Origin: Saccoglossus kowalevskii | Taxonomy: Eukaryota > Hemichordata > Enteropneusta > Harrimaniidae | DNA length: 10,511 nucleotides | NCBI RefSeq assembly: GCF_000003605.2 | Contig: NW_003135836.1 | Coordinates: 63,577 to 74,087 of the forward strand | Reading direction: 5' to 3' | In this document: piece by piece, positions 1-8,310 of the stretch | Layout: every line of letters begins with the position of its first letter | How positions within the stretch are numbered: position 1 is the stretch's first letter | The notes under the pieces: generated by a model | What the model was told of the DNA's origin: nothing | The model's input: only the letters and a program-made list of their open reading frames with translations | Database searches by the model: none | Translations under genes and position numbers: made by a program

Positions 1-135
1 CAGCAGTGGAGATGACAGTGCCCATCCCACTCTGACACTGTCTGACCCCGTTGCATTATAAACTCGCCGCTTGTGTGGAAATCAGTAACGACCCGGAACT
101 GGGCAACAGCACGCCAATTGCAGCACAAAATGCTT
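1..135 (-). other. Possible exon running off the left edge (unrecognised)
   Basis: The minus strand has a frame open from just left of a TAA near 212 to the window edge, about 70 codons. Its distal part (1-130) is clearly richer in GC and CpG than the DNA to the right. That part reads in pieces as AVAQFRVVTDFHTSG and IMQRGQTVSEWDGHC; I recognise no family. A candidate acceptor (TTTTAG before 135) and a candidate first exon at 228-215 (ATG ACG GAA CCA CA, then GTAAGT) would join in phase across a 79 bp intron containing a CTAAC branch-like word. An equally possible reading is the plus strand: a frame from base 2 ends in SDPVAL and TAA at 59-61, followed by AATAAA near 189, which would be the tail of a different gene. 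The two cannot be separated without the adjoining sequence. Confidence 0.22.
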
Positions 136-228
136 CTAAAATGTCTTACATTTCACTAAATTTGTGAAGATTATGGTTAGTCGAAATGAATAAATGAACA
201 AATCTTCAACTTACTGTGGTTCCGTCAT

Positions 229-560
229 GTTGAACGTCTGCTTACAGAGTGGCAAAGAAGGTACTAGTCGTAGGTCAGACCATTCATATGCAAACACAAG
301 TTTCCTTCCCACAATCCCTCGCGTTCTGTCTGCTGCCACCACATGGTCGATTTTATTTACATTTACAATTCTGTCCCCTATAAAATACCAAATCGAACTT
401 TGGGCGATATTTATTTATTCAGAAATCCGCTGAACTATGGAATTTATTTCGTGAATGAAAAAAACTGACGTGGAGTAACTACAGTTGAATAAATAAAATA
501 TCCTTTCCATTACCCATTTTGTAATACCACGCAGGAGATCGACATTAAATTTGTTTCGTT
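229..560. other. Stretch without a supported gene
   Basis: Moderately AT-rich DNA with a TATAAAATA word near 380 on the plus strand. The 79-codon plus frame at 194-433 shows no domain, signal peptide or coding-like composition and is probably chance. I see no RNA gene or transposon ends here. Confidence 0.4.
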
Positions 561-576
561 CGGGTTCACTAGTCTA

Positions 577-631
577 AATAGAATAGAATAGAATAGAATA
601 GAATAGAATAGAATAGAATAGAATAGAATAG
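577..631. repeat. Pentanucleotide microsatellite (AATAG)n
   Basis: About ten perfect GAATA units run uninterrupted from 581 to 630, with a partial unit at each side. A tract this pure is likely polymorphic in length. It lies about 45 bp left of a second, tetranucleotide tract. Confidence 0.97.
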
Positions 632-676
632 TTGGCGTGTAAGAGAACAACATGATTATGTAAACACTACGCAATA

Positions 677-704
677 CAATCAATCAATCAATCAATCAAT
701 CAAT
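677..704. repeat. Tetranucleotide microsatellite (CAAT)7
   Basis: Seven perfect CAAT units in a row. With the neighbouring AATAG tract it forms a small simple-sequence cluster at the left border of a more GC-rich segment. Confidence 0.97.
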
Positions 705-1125
705 ATTCATGACACACTGTTATCAAGCCAGTACAACAATGACATGCGCTGTCATCGGTCTGGTTTGGATGGAAAACCGTTATTACAGCGGGCGCGAGAT
801 ATTTACATACACCTAACGGCTGACTTAACTCCCGCACCTGGTAGGCAATCATGATTACCGGGGGACTTTGCAACATCCCCAGGCACTTTCCTAGACACTC
901 TAGTGACCGTTGTAGACGCAATAAAGTTACATACGCGCTCGCGCGACATACCCACTCTGTATGTTTGATACTATTTTCGAATTTGTGGTAGCCGTAGTTG
1001 TTATATTGTTGAAATACAGGTAGTAATTTATTGTGAAACTAACGTACAAACTGGTGTCCCATATCTGTTTTCTTCATTTTTACAGTCATGGTATCAAATA
1101 AATTTCATTTTCTTTCTTTTGCAAA
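705..1125. other. CpG-bearing segment, no recognised gene
   Basis: This segment is richer in GC and CpG than its flanks, for example GGGCGCGAG near 790 and CGCTCGCGCGAC near 938. The minus strand carries a 73-codon open frame (921-700) of no recognisable family. On the plus strand a donor-like CAG/GTAGTAA at 1020, a CTAAC word near 1043 and a pyrimidine-rich TTTTTACAG ending at 1085 would make a very short intron. The reading frames on both sides close quickly, so I do not call a gene. It could be an old repeat or the first exon of an unrecognised transcript. Confidence 0.35.
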
Positions 1126-1358
1126 TACTGTTAAACATGTCTTTTTCGCGAGAATGTCTTTTTCGCGAATTTAGCAAGAGAACTGATTCGCTAATTCAAG
1201 ATGTTACTAATGACTTTATTATCAATTCAAAATGGCCGCCAAACAAAGAAATCAACAATGACTAGAGAGATTCGCTAAATCCTCAACATTTCGCTATTAC
1301 GTCATTTTACCACAATTCGATAAAATTGCATGCCGTTTTTTCAACATGTTTTACAGTA
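1126..1358. mobile_element. MITE-like element with TACTGT ends
   Basis: The left end TACTGTTAAACATGTC (1126-1141) and the reverse complement of the right end (1343-1358) agree at 14 of 16 positions. TA at both borders fits a duplicated TA target, as for Tc1/mariner-related DNA transposons. The element is 233 bp with no transposase frame, so it would be non-autonomous. Just inside the left end the 15-mer ATGTCTTTTTCGCGA occurs twice (1137-1151 and 1154-1168). Two other elements in this window begin with the same TACTGT word. Ends and identity are my reading by eye. Confidence 0.7.
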
Positions 1359-2070
1359 AGTTGATTAAATTGTTTTTAATCGAGTCATTCAGTTCGCAAC
1401 AACATTTTAGACTCATTTAAGCAAAAAAATCATTTTATACTCATCTTTGATGCCCTTAAAGAATTGAATTAAATTTTACACTATGTTATTATGAAAGACT
1501 TAAGTATCCAATTTATAGTGGATACTCAGCCTTGTCCTAAATTTTGAATGAAATGTCGAAGGCATATCTGTGGACTTCCAAAACATGTTTTTTTCCATAT
1601 TGTTAATGATTGAAGTATTGTCAACCGCAGATTCAATTTAACTTTACCCTTAAATTGGTTTGATAAATATTCGTCTATTGCTGAACCAAAATTAAAACAA
1701 ATGATACATGCACTAATAATTATATTAAATAATAATATCACGAGAAAATCAATATGATAAACTGGAATATCAGATAAAAAACATCTTTTCATAAAAGTTG
1801 GACTAGAAACCATTCCTCACAATAAAATAGGTTTTATAGGAAATTGAAATTCACATTACTAAAGTACTGGAACGATAAATATTTTGAAAAATCAAACATG
1901 ACCAACTCAACTTAAACAAAAATGAAAAAAAAAAACATTCTTAATTAACAACAAATAATTTATACCCCCTTTCTTCGGCACACAGACTTTCCAGAAAAAA
2001 AATATTCAGAGATAAAAAAAATACAGATAGAAACCTGCACCCATTGCCTTGTCGTGTCAACTAAATGTGT
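1359..2070. other. AT-rich stretch with no supported feature
   Basis: Low-complexity AT-rich DNA with A-runs near 1922-1940. A 95-codon minus-strand frame (1813-1526) has a hydrophobic stretch (FLVILLFNIIISACIICF), but its composition follows the AT bias and no family is recognisable. I see no tRNA, no transposon ends and no promoter cluster. Confidence 0.5.
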
Positions 2071-2071
2071 G

Positions 2072-2089
2072 GCGCCATCTATTGACAGG
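2072..2089 (+). promoter_or_regulatory. CTCF-like motif, site 1
   Basis: GGCGCCATCTATTGA agrees with the reverse-orientation CTCF core RGYGCCMYCTRSTGG at 13 of 15 positions. CTCF is a conserved bilaterian insulator protein. A second copy of the core lies 213 bp to the right in the same orientation. A motif match alone does not show binding, and the words could instead be remnants of a repeat. Confidence 0.3.
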
Positions 2090-2284
2090 GTTGTGATATG
2101 AACTGTTTACTGCGAGTACACTAACGATTTCAATAGACATGCCAGTGACCAGCTTTACTGCATGTATACAATGATGTCAGTTATCTTACATTCTTTTATT
2201 CGATGAAACCTCTTTTTTTTTTAAAGTGAAAACACATTTTAGTCCTAATGACACCTTTTATTCAGTCCTCTTTTACTATATATT

Positions 2285-2301
2285 GCGCCCTCTATGGACG
2301 G
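2285..2301 (+). promoter_or_regulatory. CTCF-like motif, site 2
   Basis: GCGCCCTCTATGGACGG keeps the GYGCCMYCTR part of the CTCF core exactly but departs from it in the TGG end. It is in the same orientation as the site at 2072. Confidence 0.25.
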
Positions 2302-2400
2302 ACTGATGAAGCGCTCGTATGTATGTGATGTCGGTGTGGGATTTACGTAAAAGTTCCTCGTTTAGACTTAACCCATATCTAAAAACAAAGTAGTACATAT

Positions 2401-2427
2401 TATGGAAGGTACTAAGTACCTTCCATA
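2401..2427. repeat. Perfect 27 bp palindrome
   Basis: The arm TATGGAAGGTACT (2401-2413) is followed by one central A and then its exact reverse complement (2415-2427). The 13 bp arms carry no mismatch and the match stops at once on both sides. It could be a protein-binding site, a fold-back remnant of a transposon, or a cruciform-forming site. No neighbouring gene suggests a role. Confidence 0.95.
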
Positions 2428-2469
2428 CACATATCAAAACAACGCCGACTCTTGGAACTCTTTACCTAT

Positions 2470-2529
2470 TTACGTCACAGAATTAACTCGTCGCTTGAGG
2501 GCGATGTAATTACATGTCAATATAAAAAG
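2470..2529 (+). promoter_or_regulatory. Promoter-like cluster (CRE, palindrome, TATA)
   Basis: A CREB/ATF-type TTACGTCA lies at 2470-2477, the 12 bp palindrome ATGTAATTACAT at 2504-2515, and a TATA-type TATAAAAAG at 2521-2529. The spacing suits a plus-strand core promoter with a start near 2550-2560. A 77-codon frame with comparatively balanced composition follows at 2565-2798 but matches no family I know. Such words occur often by chance in AT-rich DNA. Confidence 0.2.
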
Positions 2530-2564
2530 AGCGCCAATAATTTATATATTATTTACAGTGGTTA

Positions 2565-2798
2565 ATGATTTTTCATGTTGTTCACGGGCACGGAGTTGGC
2601 AGAGTTCTTGAGTCCCGAACCCACCGAATATATGACAGCGATCTCATTTGTATAATGAACGATGTTGCTCGTCCCGGGAACTGTTGGTTATTGAAACATG
2701 ATTGCACCCCTTATGTGTCTCACTCTGGACAAGAAACTCGTGTTCGTGTTCATTCTTGGTCTCTCAAAATTCACACCAAAAATGGTTGTTTATGGTGA
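2565..2798 (+). other. Unrecognised 77-codon open frame
   Basis: The frame starts with ATG 36 bp after a TATA-like word and contains segments such as VLESRTHRIYDSDLICIMN and NDVARPGNCWLLKHDC. It is richer in GC than its flanks and has few low-complexity codons, which makes it look more coding-like than most frames here. Its last part overlaps the LINE tail in another phase, so its real end, if it is coding, is lost in or replaced by the retrotransposon. I see no signal peptide or membrane segment. It may be a lost exon, a piece of the same or another transposon, or chance. Confidence 0.2.
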
Positions 2799-3048
2799 GC
2801 TAGGAAGGAACCCCACTGACTGTTTTATCAAGAAACAACGACTTCAATATTTCAACCGGGTAACAAACTCTGATAACACATTACTAAGAGAAGCCTACTT
2901 AGTAAATAAGAATGTAAAAAGTAGATGGTTTACAAGTGTAGAAACCTTCATGCAAGATATAGATGTTGTCACCATTGTAAACTCAAGTGAAAAAATAATT
3001 AAGAAAAATTTAGACTTTATTCATAACAAAAATAAACAAATCATTTGA
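2698..3048 (+). pseudogene. LINE ORF2 remnant, region after the RT domain
   Basis: The LINE-like part begins about 12 codons into this frame. The diagnostic segment is FILGLSKFTPKMVVYGELGR followed by NPTDCFIKKQRLQYFNRV. This resembles the conserved 'LG..K.TPN..VYGELGR.P' stretch that follows the reverse-transcriptase thumb in many invertebrate LINEs of the CR1/Jockey/L2-like groups. The frame then covers about 80 residues of the linker region, with no catalytic motifs. It ends at TGA 3046-3048, where the downstream part of the same protein continues in another phase (frame 3 instead of frame 1). The break sits in an A-rich run between about 3033 and 3048, consistent with a small indel. This is a decayed, non-functional copy. 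Confidence 0.8.
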
Positions 3049-3590
3049 GAACCAATGACATGCATAATGATAATAGAAAACAAACCTTGGCTAAAAACAA
3101 ACTAAGAACATACAGACTTTTCAAACAAGATTTAAAAATCGAAAATTACCTAATTAATATGCAGAACCATGGTCTTAGAAGGTTAATTGCAAAATTCAGG
3201 ACAAGCAACCATGACCTTGAAATTGAGAAAGGCAGATATAAGAAGGTGCCGCCGGATAAAAGAACATGTGATATGTGCAGCCAAAATATAGTTGAGGACG
3301 AGCAACATTTTGTAATGAAATGTCCAGCTTACAGTCACCATAGGGACAAATTATTCCTGACTGCACAAAATAAAGTTCCAAATTTTGATAAAGAAAATAG
3401 TCAGAATAAATTCATTTTGATTATGGCAAACCATACTCTAGCACCAGCCTTAGCTGTCTTTCTAAAAAACAGCTATGGAACAAAACAGCAACAACTATCA
3501 GTGTATTAGGCTTCATTTTGTGTTCATTCTATATTCTGTATTCACCATTGGCTGCAAAGGATTTTATGCGTCTAATAAAAAAATATTCAT
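2730..3590 (+). mobile_element. 5'-truncated non-LTR retrotransposon (LINE) tail
   Basis: Only the region downstream of the reverse-transcriptase core is present: two frames, a short 3' UTR and AATAAA at 3574-3579. No endonuclease domain or reverse-transcriptase catalytic motif is visible, so this is a typical 5'-truncated dead copy. The 5' boundary is put where LINE-like protein similarity begins (about 2730); the 3' boundary is put just after the A-rich TAATAAAAAAATA. I could not see a convincing target-site duplication. The internal frame break is described under the two coding remnants. Confidence 0.85.
3045..3509 (+). pseudogene. LINE ORF2 C-terminus with CCHC zinc-binding motif
   Basis: This frame continues the protein after the frameshift; its first codon is TTG, so it is not an independent start. 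KLRTYRLFKQDLKIENYL and FRTSNHDLEIEKGRYK match the usual order of LINE C-termini. The zinc-binding block follows: RTCDMC, then VEDEQHFVMKCPAY. Its spacing is C-x2-C-x9-H-x4-C, the kind of C-terminal knuckle thought to help the LINE protein bind its RNA or target DNA. The frame ends at a natural TAG near 3507, consistent with the true ORF2 stop. The copy lacks everything upstream and cannot mobilise itself. Confidence 0.88.
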
Positions 3591-4096
3591 AATTGCTACA
3601 CCGGGTTATATTCTGGAAAGATTTACGAAATGCGGGATGAACGAACGAATATATAAAAGCAAGGCGCAACAAGAGACCAACGTGCGTAATTGACGAACGA
3701 AGAGCGCCTCAGAGTAGTAACACGACATTAAACTGCAAGAATTAAAAACAAACAAAAAAACAGACGAAATCTATTACAAATACTCCAATGAGCATGCGCG
3801 CCACATTTCAGGGGTTAGCATTTAAACAAAAGGAATGCCGTTGGAAAACAGGATTATTTTTATTCTGAACTTTTGCAATAATAACCACAATGTAATTGTA
3901 ATTGCTATGAACATCGCTGGCAAATAAAATTTAGTTGCGGTCTGAGGTACACTGCCTTGTAATTTATGGCACAGGCGCTCGGAACGTTTCCTGGATAATA
4001 AAAAATGACCTAAAGTGGGATCGGCATAGTTAGTCAGTCGCCGGAAAATTCCCCTACTACTCATATAATAACACAAGGTAGGAAAGCGTTGACACC
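3591..4096. other. Stretch without a supported gene; TATA-like word and kappaB-like site
   Basis: TATAAAAG at 3652-3659 is followed by a CpG-bearing segment whose AGGCGC (3662-3667) and GCGCCT (3704-3709) could pair. GGAAAATTCC near 4043 fits the GGRWWWWYCC pattern bound by Rel/NF-kappaB proteins. A 121-codon minus-strand frame (4187-3822) contains a possible membrane segment (LPAMFIAITITLWLLL), but it shows no family similarity and crosses the left arm of the inverted repeat described next. I call no gene. Confidence 0.3.
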
Positions 4097-4354
4097 ATGA
4101 CATCGAAACTTCCCGAAAATAACACGATTTTCCAAACATGCGCAGTTTCAAACATTTACGCATGCTCGGGCCTCTATATTGATTCATATTGCTCGGGTGT
4201 TTCGATTTTCACAGGATTTAACCCGTTTTTATAGTTCGAATAAAAGTAATGCAAGTCGATCGATAGTTTCTACCGATATCATGCTTGAGTTATGTGAAGC
4301 GGATCGAAATATAATTTGGAAAATCGTGTTATTTTCGGGAAGTTTCGATGTCAT
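4097..4354. repeat. Perfect 40 bp inverted repeat with 178 bp spacer
   Basis: The left arm is 4097-4136, beginning ATGACATCGAAACTTCCC. It is the exact reverse complement of the right arm 4315-4354, which begins TTTGGAAAATCGTG. All 40 positions pair and similarity stops sharply at both ends of each arm. The arms contain CpG and are not low-complexity. No target-site duplication or transposase frame is visible. A transcript across it would form a 40 bp perfect stem with a 178 nt loop. Possible explanations are a MITE or fold-back element, a recent inverted duplication, or an assembly artefact. Shared function is unknown. Confidence 0.95.
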
Positions 4355-5214
4355 TAAACACTCCAATGTTTGTAATGATGACGTTATTTGCATAATGATA
4401 TTGATACATTGTATGGAACATCTCGTGAGTATTTAGACTCAGTTCCAGGCCTAGCAGTTGAGCAATAAACATCTTAGTTACAAGTGCTCCTCTCCAGTGC
4501 GTTATTCTCCTCCCAGATTTGGTGACCAATACTCACTTGAGAAGTTTGTTCTCAGTTTACAGTGTTACATTAAATTGTTCACGCAGTTAGGTTAATATTT
4601 CCACACTCGCAATATGTTCATATTATAATAGCCTTTATGTCTATATTATGTGTTATTTTTGATGGGCGGAAATGCCGTTTTTGAGTTTGTTTTACAATTT
4701 TGAAGAAAATTCATTTTGTTTCGAAAAAAAAGCTTGAATTTTACGAGTTTTTGTATCTATAATCATTTATCACTGGTCCCTTACAACAGGAAGTCAATGA
4801 ATTTTACGTTTACAGAACTTTCACTATTAGTTAAACATATTCTAACTCCAGGGCTGTGTCGGTGTAACATAGTACATTTTGGTGTTGAAATTATCTTCCC
4901 AATTTTGCTTTTCTTCTAATATCCCTCCAAACATGCTTGATTCATTTGTTCTTTCAAAGTTTCCAACATTAAATACATGCATTCATTCAAGATGTGGATG
5001 TCTACTCAACAAATATTTCCCCTTTTTATACCTACTAGTTTCACATTTTACTAGTGGGCCACATTGCTTATGTTCCCACCTCCATCAGTTTTTTTTTTAG
5101 ATACATCAGACATAGTCTCTTGCCGTATTGCATTCTTTGGCCAGAGGGACAGATGTGTTTCCATATTCCAGCAGTTACAGTTTTTAGAACTTCCGTTTTA
5201 AACAGGGTGTACTT
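4355..5214. other. AT-rich stretch with no supported gene
   Basis: Only short open frames without recognisable content (for example 4179-4436, 4716-4919 and 4879-5100 on the plus strand). The word ACTAGT occurs twice near 5033 and 5049, and a T-run followed by AG lies at 5090-5100. No RNA gene, transposon ends or CpG patch is visible. Confidence 0.45.
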
Positions 5215-5290
5215 GGCAATATGCTTGGCTTAATGGTTAACACTCAGCATGAGGGAGATTGCAGGTCCATCTTCCATGGACTATATCGCA
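5215..5290 (+). repeat. Degenerate tRNA-derived SINE head
   Basis: TGGCTTAATGGTTAA fits the RNA polymerase III A-box pattern TRGYNNARNNGG. About 35 bp further on, GCAGGTCCATCTTCC sits where the B box (GGTTCRANNCC) is expected but keeps only part of it. The piece CTCAGCATGAGGGAGATTGC between them resembles the anticodon-arm part of tRNA-derived SINEs. A stable cloverleaf does not form, so this is not a working tRNA. The body and 3' end of the SINE are not recognisable. Confidence 0.35.
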
Positions 5291-5640
5291 TTTCAAAATT
5301 ATAGTGAAATGTGGGAATATGTTCAAATTGAATACTACTCCACCAATCACAAAGCAACCTGAACTCACAATCCAACAATGCACTATAATTTGGGATTGAG
5401 ATATGGTCTATGGTCACCTGCTCAGGAATTCATGGTTTCGAAAATGTCATTAAAGAGATTGTAAAGTTGTTAACTGTATTTTTACTGCTGATTAGACATA
5501 TTAACATATATGTAGATAAAGTGACCAGGTGTAAAAATAAATCAAAGCTTAGAAAGAACTCCTGTGTGCTGAGAGTATTGGAGACACATTAAAAATTAAT
5601 TCAAAATTACTTGAACTTGAGATATTAATGGGAATGCAGA
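5291..5640. other. Stretch between SINE-like head and tandem array
   Basis: AAATTATAGTG near 5296 and CACTATAATTT near 5381 form a short inverted repeat that may belong to the SINE body or to another decayed element. A 60-codon plus frame (5410-5592) has no recognisable content. Confidence 0.35.
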
Positions 5641-6560
5641 AATTATGCAAATGAGGTAACTAATACGAACAGATCTAAGTGTAAAACTAATAAGGTCTGC
5701 ACAATGTACCAAGTTTCATTGAAATGTGATTAGAACCAAAAAAATATAAATTATTATGCTAATTAGAGAATTAATATGAACAGATTTTAACCCAAAATTA
5801 ATCAGGCTGTCTATTGTCCTAGAGCATTTACGTACCAAGTTTTTACTTGAGATACCAGTATTAATTAATTATGTTAATTAGGTGATTAAGAAGCATAAAT
5901 ATTTACCAAAAACTAATATGGTGTATAGTCCTAGGTTCATTGAAATGTGATGGGTACTCTTTAAAAGTTTCATTAAAATCCAATGAGTGTTTTTTTAGAC
6001 ATCAGTGCAACAGCCATAGAACAGCAAAAAATTAACTAATTATGCAAATTAGGTAATTAATATGCACAATTATTTATCCTAAAACTGATCAGGTCTCTGC
6101 ATAGTCCTAGAAAATCTATCTCGCAAGGCTCATTGAAATGTGATTAGTAATATCAGGCGAAAGCTGAAAATTATTGAATTATGCTAATAAGGTGATTAAT
6201 ATGCACAAATATTTACCCAAAAACTAATTAGGTCTCTGCACAGTCCTCAAGTAACTGTGTACCAAGTTTCATTGAAACGTGATCATTACTACTCAAAATA
6301 TCAAAAGCTGAAAATTTATTAATTATGCAAATTAGGTAATTAATATGTACTGATATTACCCTAAAAACTATCAGGTCTGTGCAGTGTCATATGAAATCTA
6401 TGTACCTAGTTTTATTGAAATGTTATGATTAGTACTTGAGATAACAGTGGAAAAGCCGAAAAATTTATCATTATGCTAATTAGATAATTAATATAAACAG
6501 ATTTTTACCCAAAACTAATCAAATCTGCAAATTAGTTCAGAGCATCCATGTACCAAGTCA
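5641..6560 (+). repeat. Diverged tandem array, about seven copies
   Basis: A recurring phrase starts with ATTATGCAAATTAGGTAATT at anchors 5642, 5753, 5868, 6039, 6178, 6322 and 6470, giving steps of 111, 115, 171, 139, 144 and 148 bp. Each unit continues in the same order: an ATATTTACCCAAAAACTAAT-like run, then AGGTCTCTGCACAGTCCTAG, then GTACCAAGTTTCATTGAAATGTGATTAG, then AGCTGAAAATT. Early units are shortened and the fourth follows an insertion. The steps settle near 140-148 bp. Divergence between copies is high, so the array is old. It lacks visible terminal repeats or coding frames. Confidence 0.9.
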
Positions 6561-8300
6561 AAAGTCAAAAAAACAATCACATCTTTTTTAATTTTTGATT
6601 GTTGTATTTGAATCATTGCATTTCATCACATTCATAGATAGATACATTACAGAGAATCAGATGCAAATCATATTTGAAAAATAAATAAGTTAAAAAAACT
6701 AAATAACATGACTCATAATAACTGAACAAAATTACATTTTTACATATGAACATTAGTTTTTTTTCCCACAATTTATAATAAAAATATTGCTGATTTTTCT
6801 GACTCTCCCAAGAACTTACTAAATTATTTCTAGTTAAAATATGATAAAATGTAATCAGTTTGCAGCAGATGGTAGTAAGCATAACAGTGGAGAGAAGTGA
6901 CATCACTGTAATGTAATGTTTGAAACACTTCACATGCGAGAAATTTAAATATAACTTTTGCGCATGAATCAAACAGTCAAATATTTATATCAAAATACAT
7001 GTTGCAAAACCACTCTCCAGTATCAAATGTTTAGTATTTTTCAAAAAATATACAATATACAAGCATATTCATATAACTGTAACATTAGAAATCATAAATA
7101 TCTATAAACTTTGACAACATTTTAATTGGCTGTTGCGTGTTGGATCCACATTGTTGACCAATCACTGCTTCATGTTCAACCATATAAAATAATACCGACA
7201 AATTTTATTTTCGCTGACAGCTAAATCCGCTATTAAAACTAAGTGAATTCAATAAAATTGTTTCCATATCCCTGCATGTCAAATCCACTAAGAGTAAACC
7301 AAGTGAAAAATTTCACCTTTCGAAGTACTTGAATGACTATCATTGTTTTATAAATATATTGTTTATAATATTTCAGCTATATGAAAACCCCAACACATCA
7401 GCACCATAAATGTACAAGCAATTCAGTTCTCGAATATATGTACAGTATTAATTATTGATCGCTTATAAGTTAATAAATTACAACCTTATGATTCTATCAT
7501 CTTCAGTTTATGAATTAATATAAAAATGATTTGTTGTTAGATATTCATATGATGCATCACTGACGTACACCTCTATGAGATGTAATGTCATTGACGCAGC
7601 AACAATAATTACCTTACTTATAATCTTATTTGGGTTACAGAATATATATTCAAATTAACCAAGTAATCCATGAATAAAAATCTTTCATTTTGTGTTATGA
7701 CATACAGCATCACACACACTCAATTTGTTTTGATAAGCTCTCGAACGCACACATTTTAGGTATTTACACTCATGCAAAATCTGACTGTACATCACACTTT
7801 TTGTAGTTTGCAGCTTAGTAAAACATAATACTCTGACAAACAAATAGTATCTATGTTGTTAACTGTGCACGTATGATATGATCAGAAGTGTTTGCATTCT
7901 ATAAAATCTCAATTTTATTTCAAGCATAGTTGTGCAGCCATATTAACATTATTAACAGATGAAAGCTTTCATAGATAGTCACAAATTGTCAATATCTGTA
8001 GTATAAAAAAGCTCCAGTAGACGTATTAAAGTCAGGCAGGCTGAATTAACATATAAAACACCTACTGTTGAAATAAATAGTTAGGGACGGTTTCATACTA
8101 CTACTAGTATTAACATAAACAGAAGATGATGTGTTTCTCTTTATCTTAAAACTCAAGGTGAAACAGTCACTGTCACATGTCATGTTGGAAATTGATGCCA
8201 TTCTGACGAATACATCGCTTGTGTGAAATATGTCACTAAAGTATACACAATTAAAATGCACGGTGACTGTGTGGTCTTTAATGATTGCCAACAATAGATG
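6561..8300. other. Long AT-rich, CpG-poor stretch with no supported gene
   Basis: CpG is scarce and simple AT-rich sequence dominates. A 119-codon minus-strand frame (6972-6613) is hydrophobic and follows the base bias; I recognise nothing in it. Near 7121-7190 an ATTGG, a CCAAT and a TATAAAAT word occur in a row on the plus strand, but no coding frame follows. A 96-codon minus frame (8336-8046) begins beside the CpG patch and is likewise unrecognised. I see no tRNA, snRNA or transposon ends. Confidence 0.5.
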
Positions 8301-8310
8301 ATTTTCCGTA

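Noticed and set aside
700-921. 73-codon minus-strand frame in the CpG-bearing segment
   Set aside because: Better composition than most, but no recognisable domain, no splice support and it ends next to a microsatellite.
1021-1085. Apparent 65 bp intron with donor, branch-like word and strong acceptor
   Set aside because: The downstream frame closes after about 29 codons, within a MITE, and no coding exon precedes it.
1526-1813. 95-codon minus-strand open frame with a hydrophobic run
   Set aside because: Lies in featureless AT-rich DNA and matches no transposon or gene family that I recognise.
3822-4187. 121-codon minus-strand open frame with a possible membrane segment
   Set aside because: No recognisable domain, its 5' part is the inverted-repeat arm, and an open frame of this size is only mildly surprising in 10.5 kb over six frames.
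5227-5275. Functional tRNA gene
   Set aside because: The A box is good, but the T-arm and acceptor stem do not pair.
5641-6560. CRISPR-like reading of the regularly spaced repeats
   Set aside because: Unit spacing varies from 111 to 171 bp, the 'spacers' are themselves repeated, and the genome is eukaryotic.
6613-6972. 119-codon minus-strand open frame, hydrophobic
   Set aside because: Composition follows the local AT bias (Phe, Tyr, Leu, Ile, Lys), with no domain, no conserved motif and no promoter or splice context.
7121-7190. ATTGG, CCAAT and TATAAAAT in a row
   Set aside because: The CCAAT-to-TATA spacing is shorter than usual and no transcript-like sequence follows; expected by chance in AT-rich DNA.
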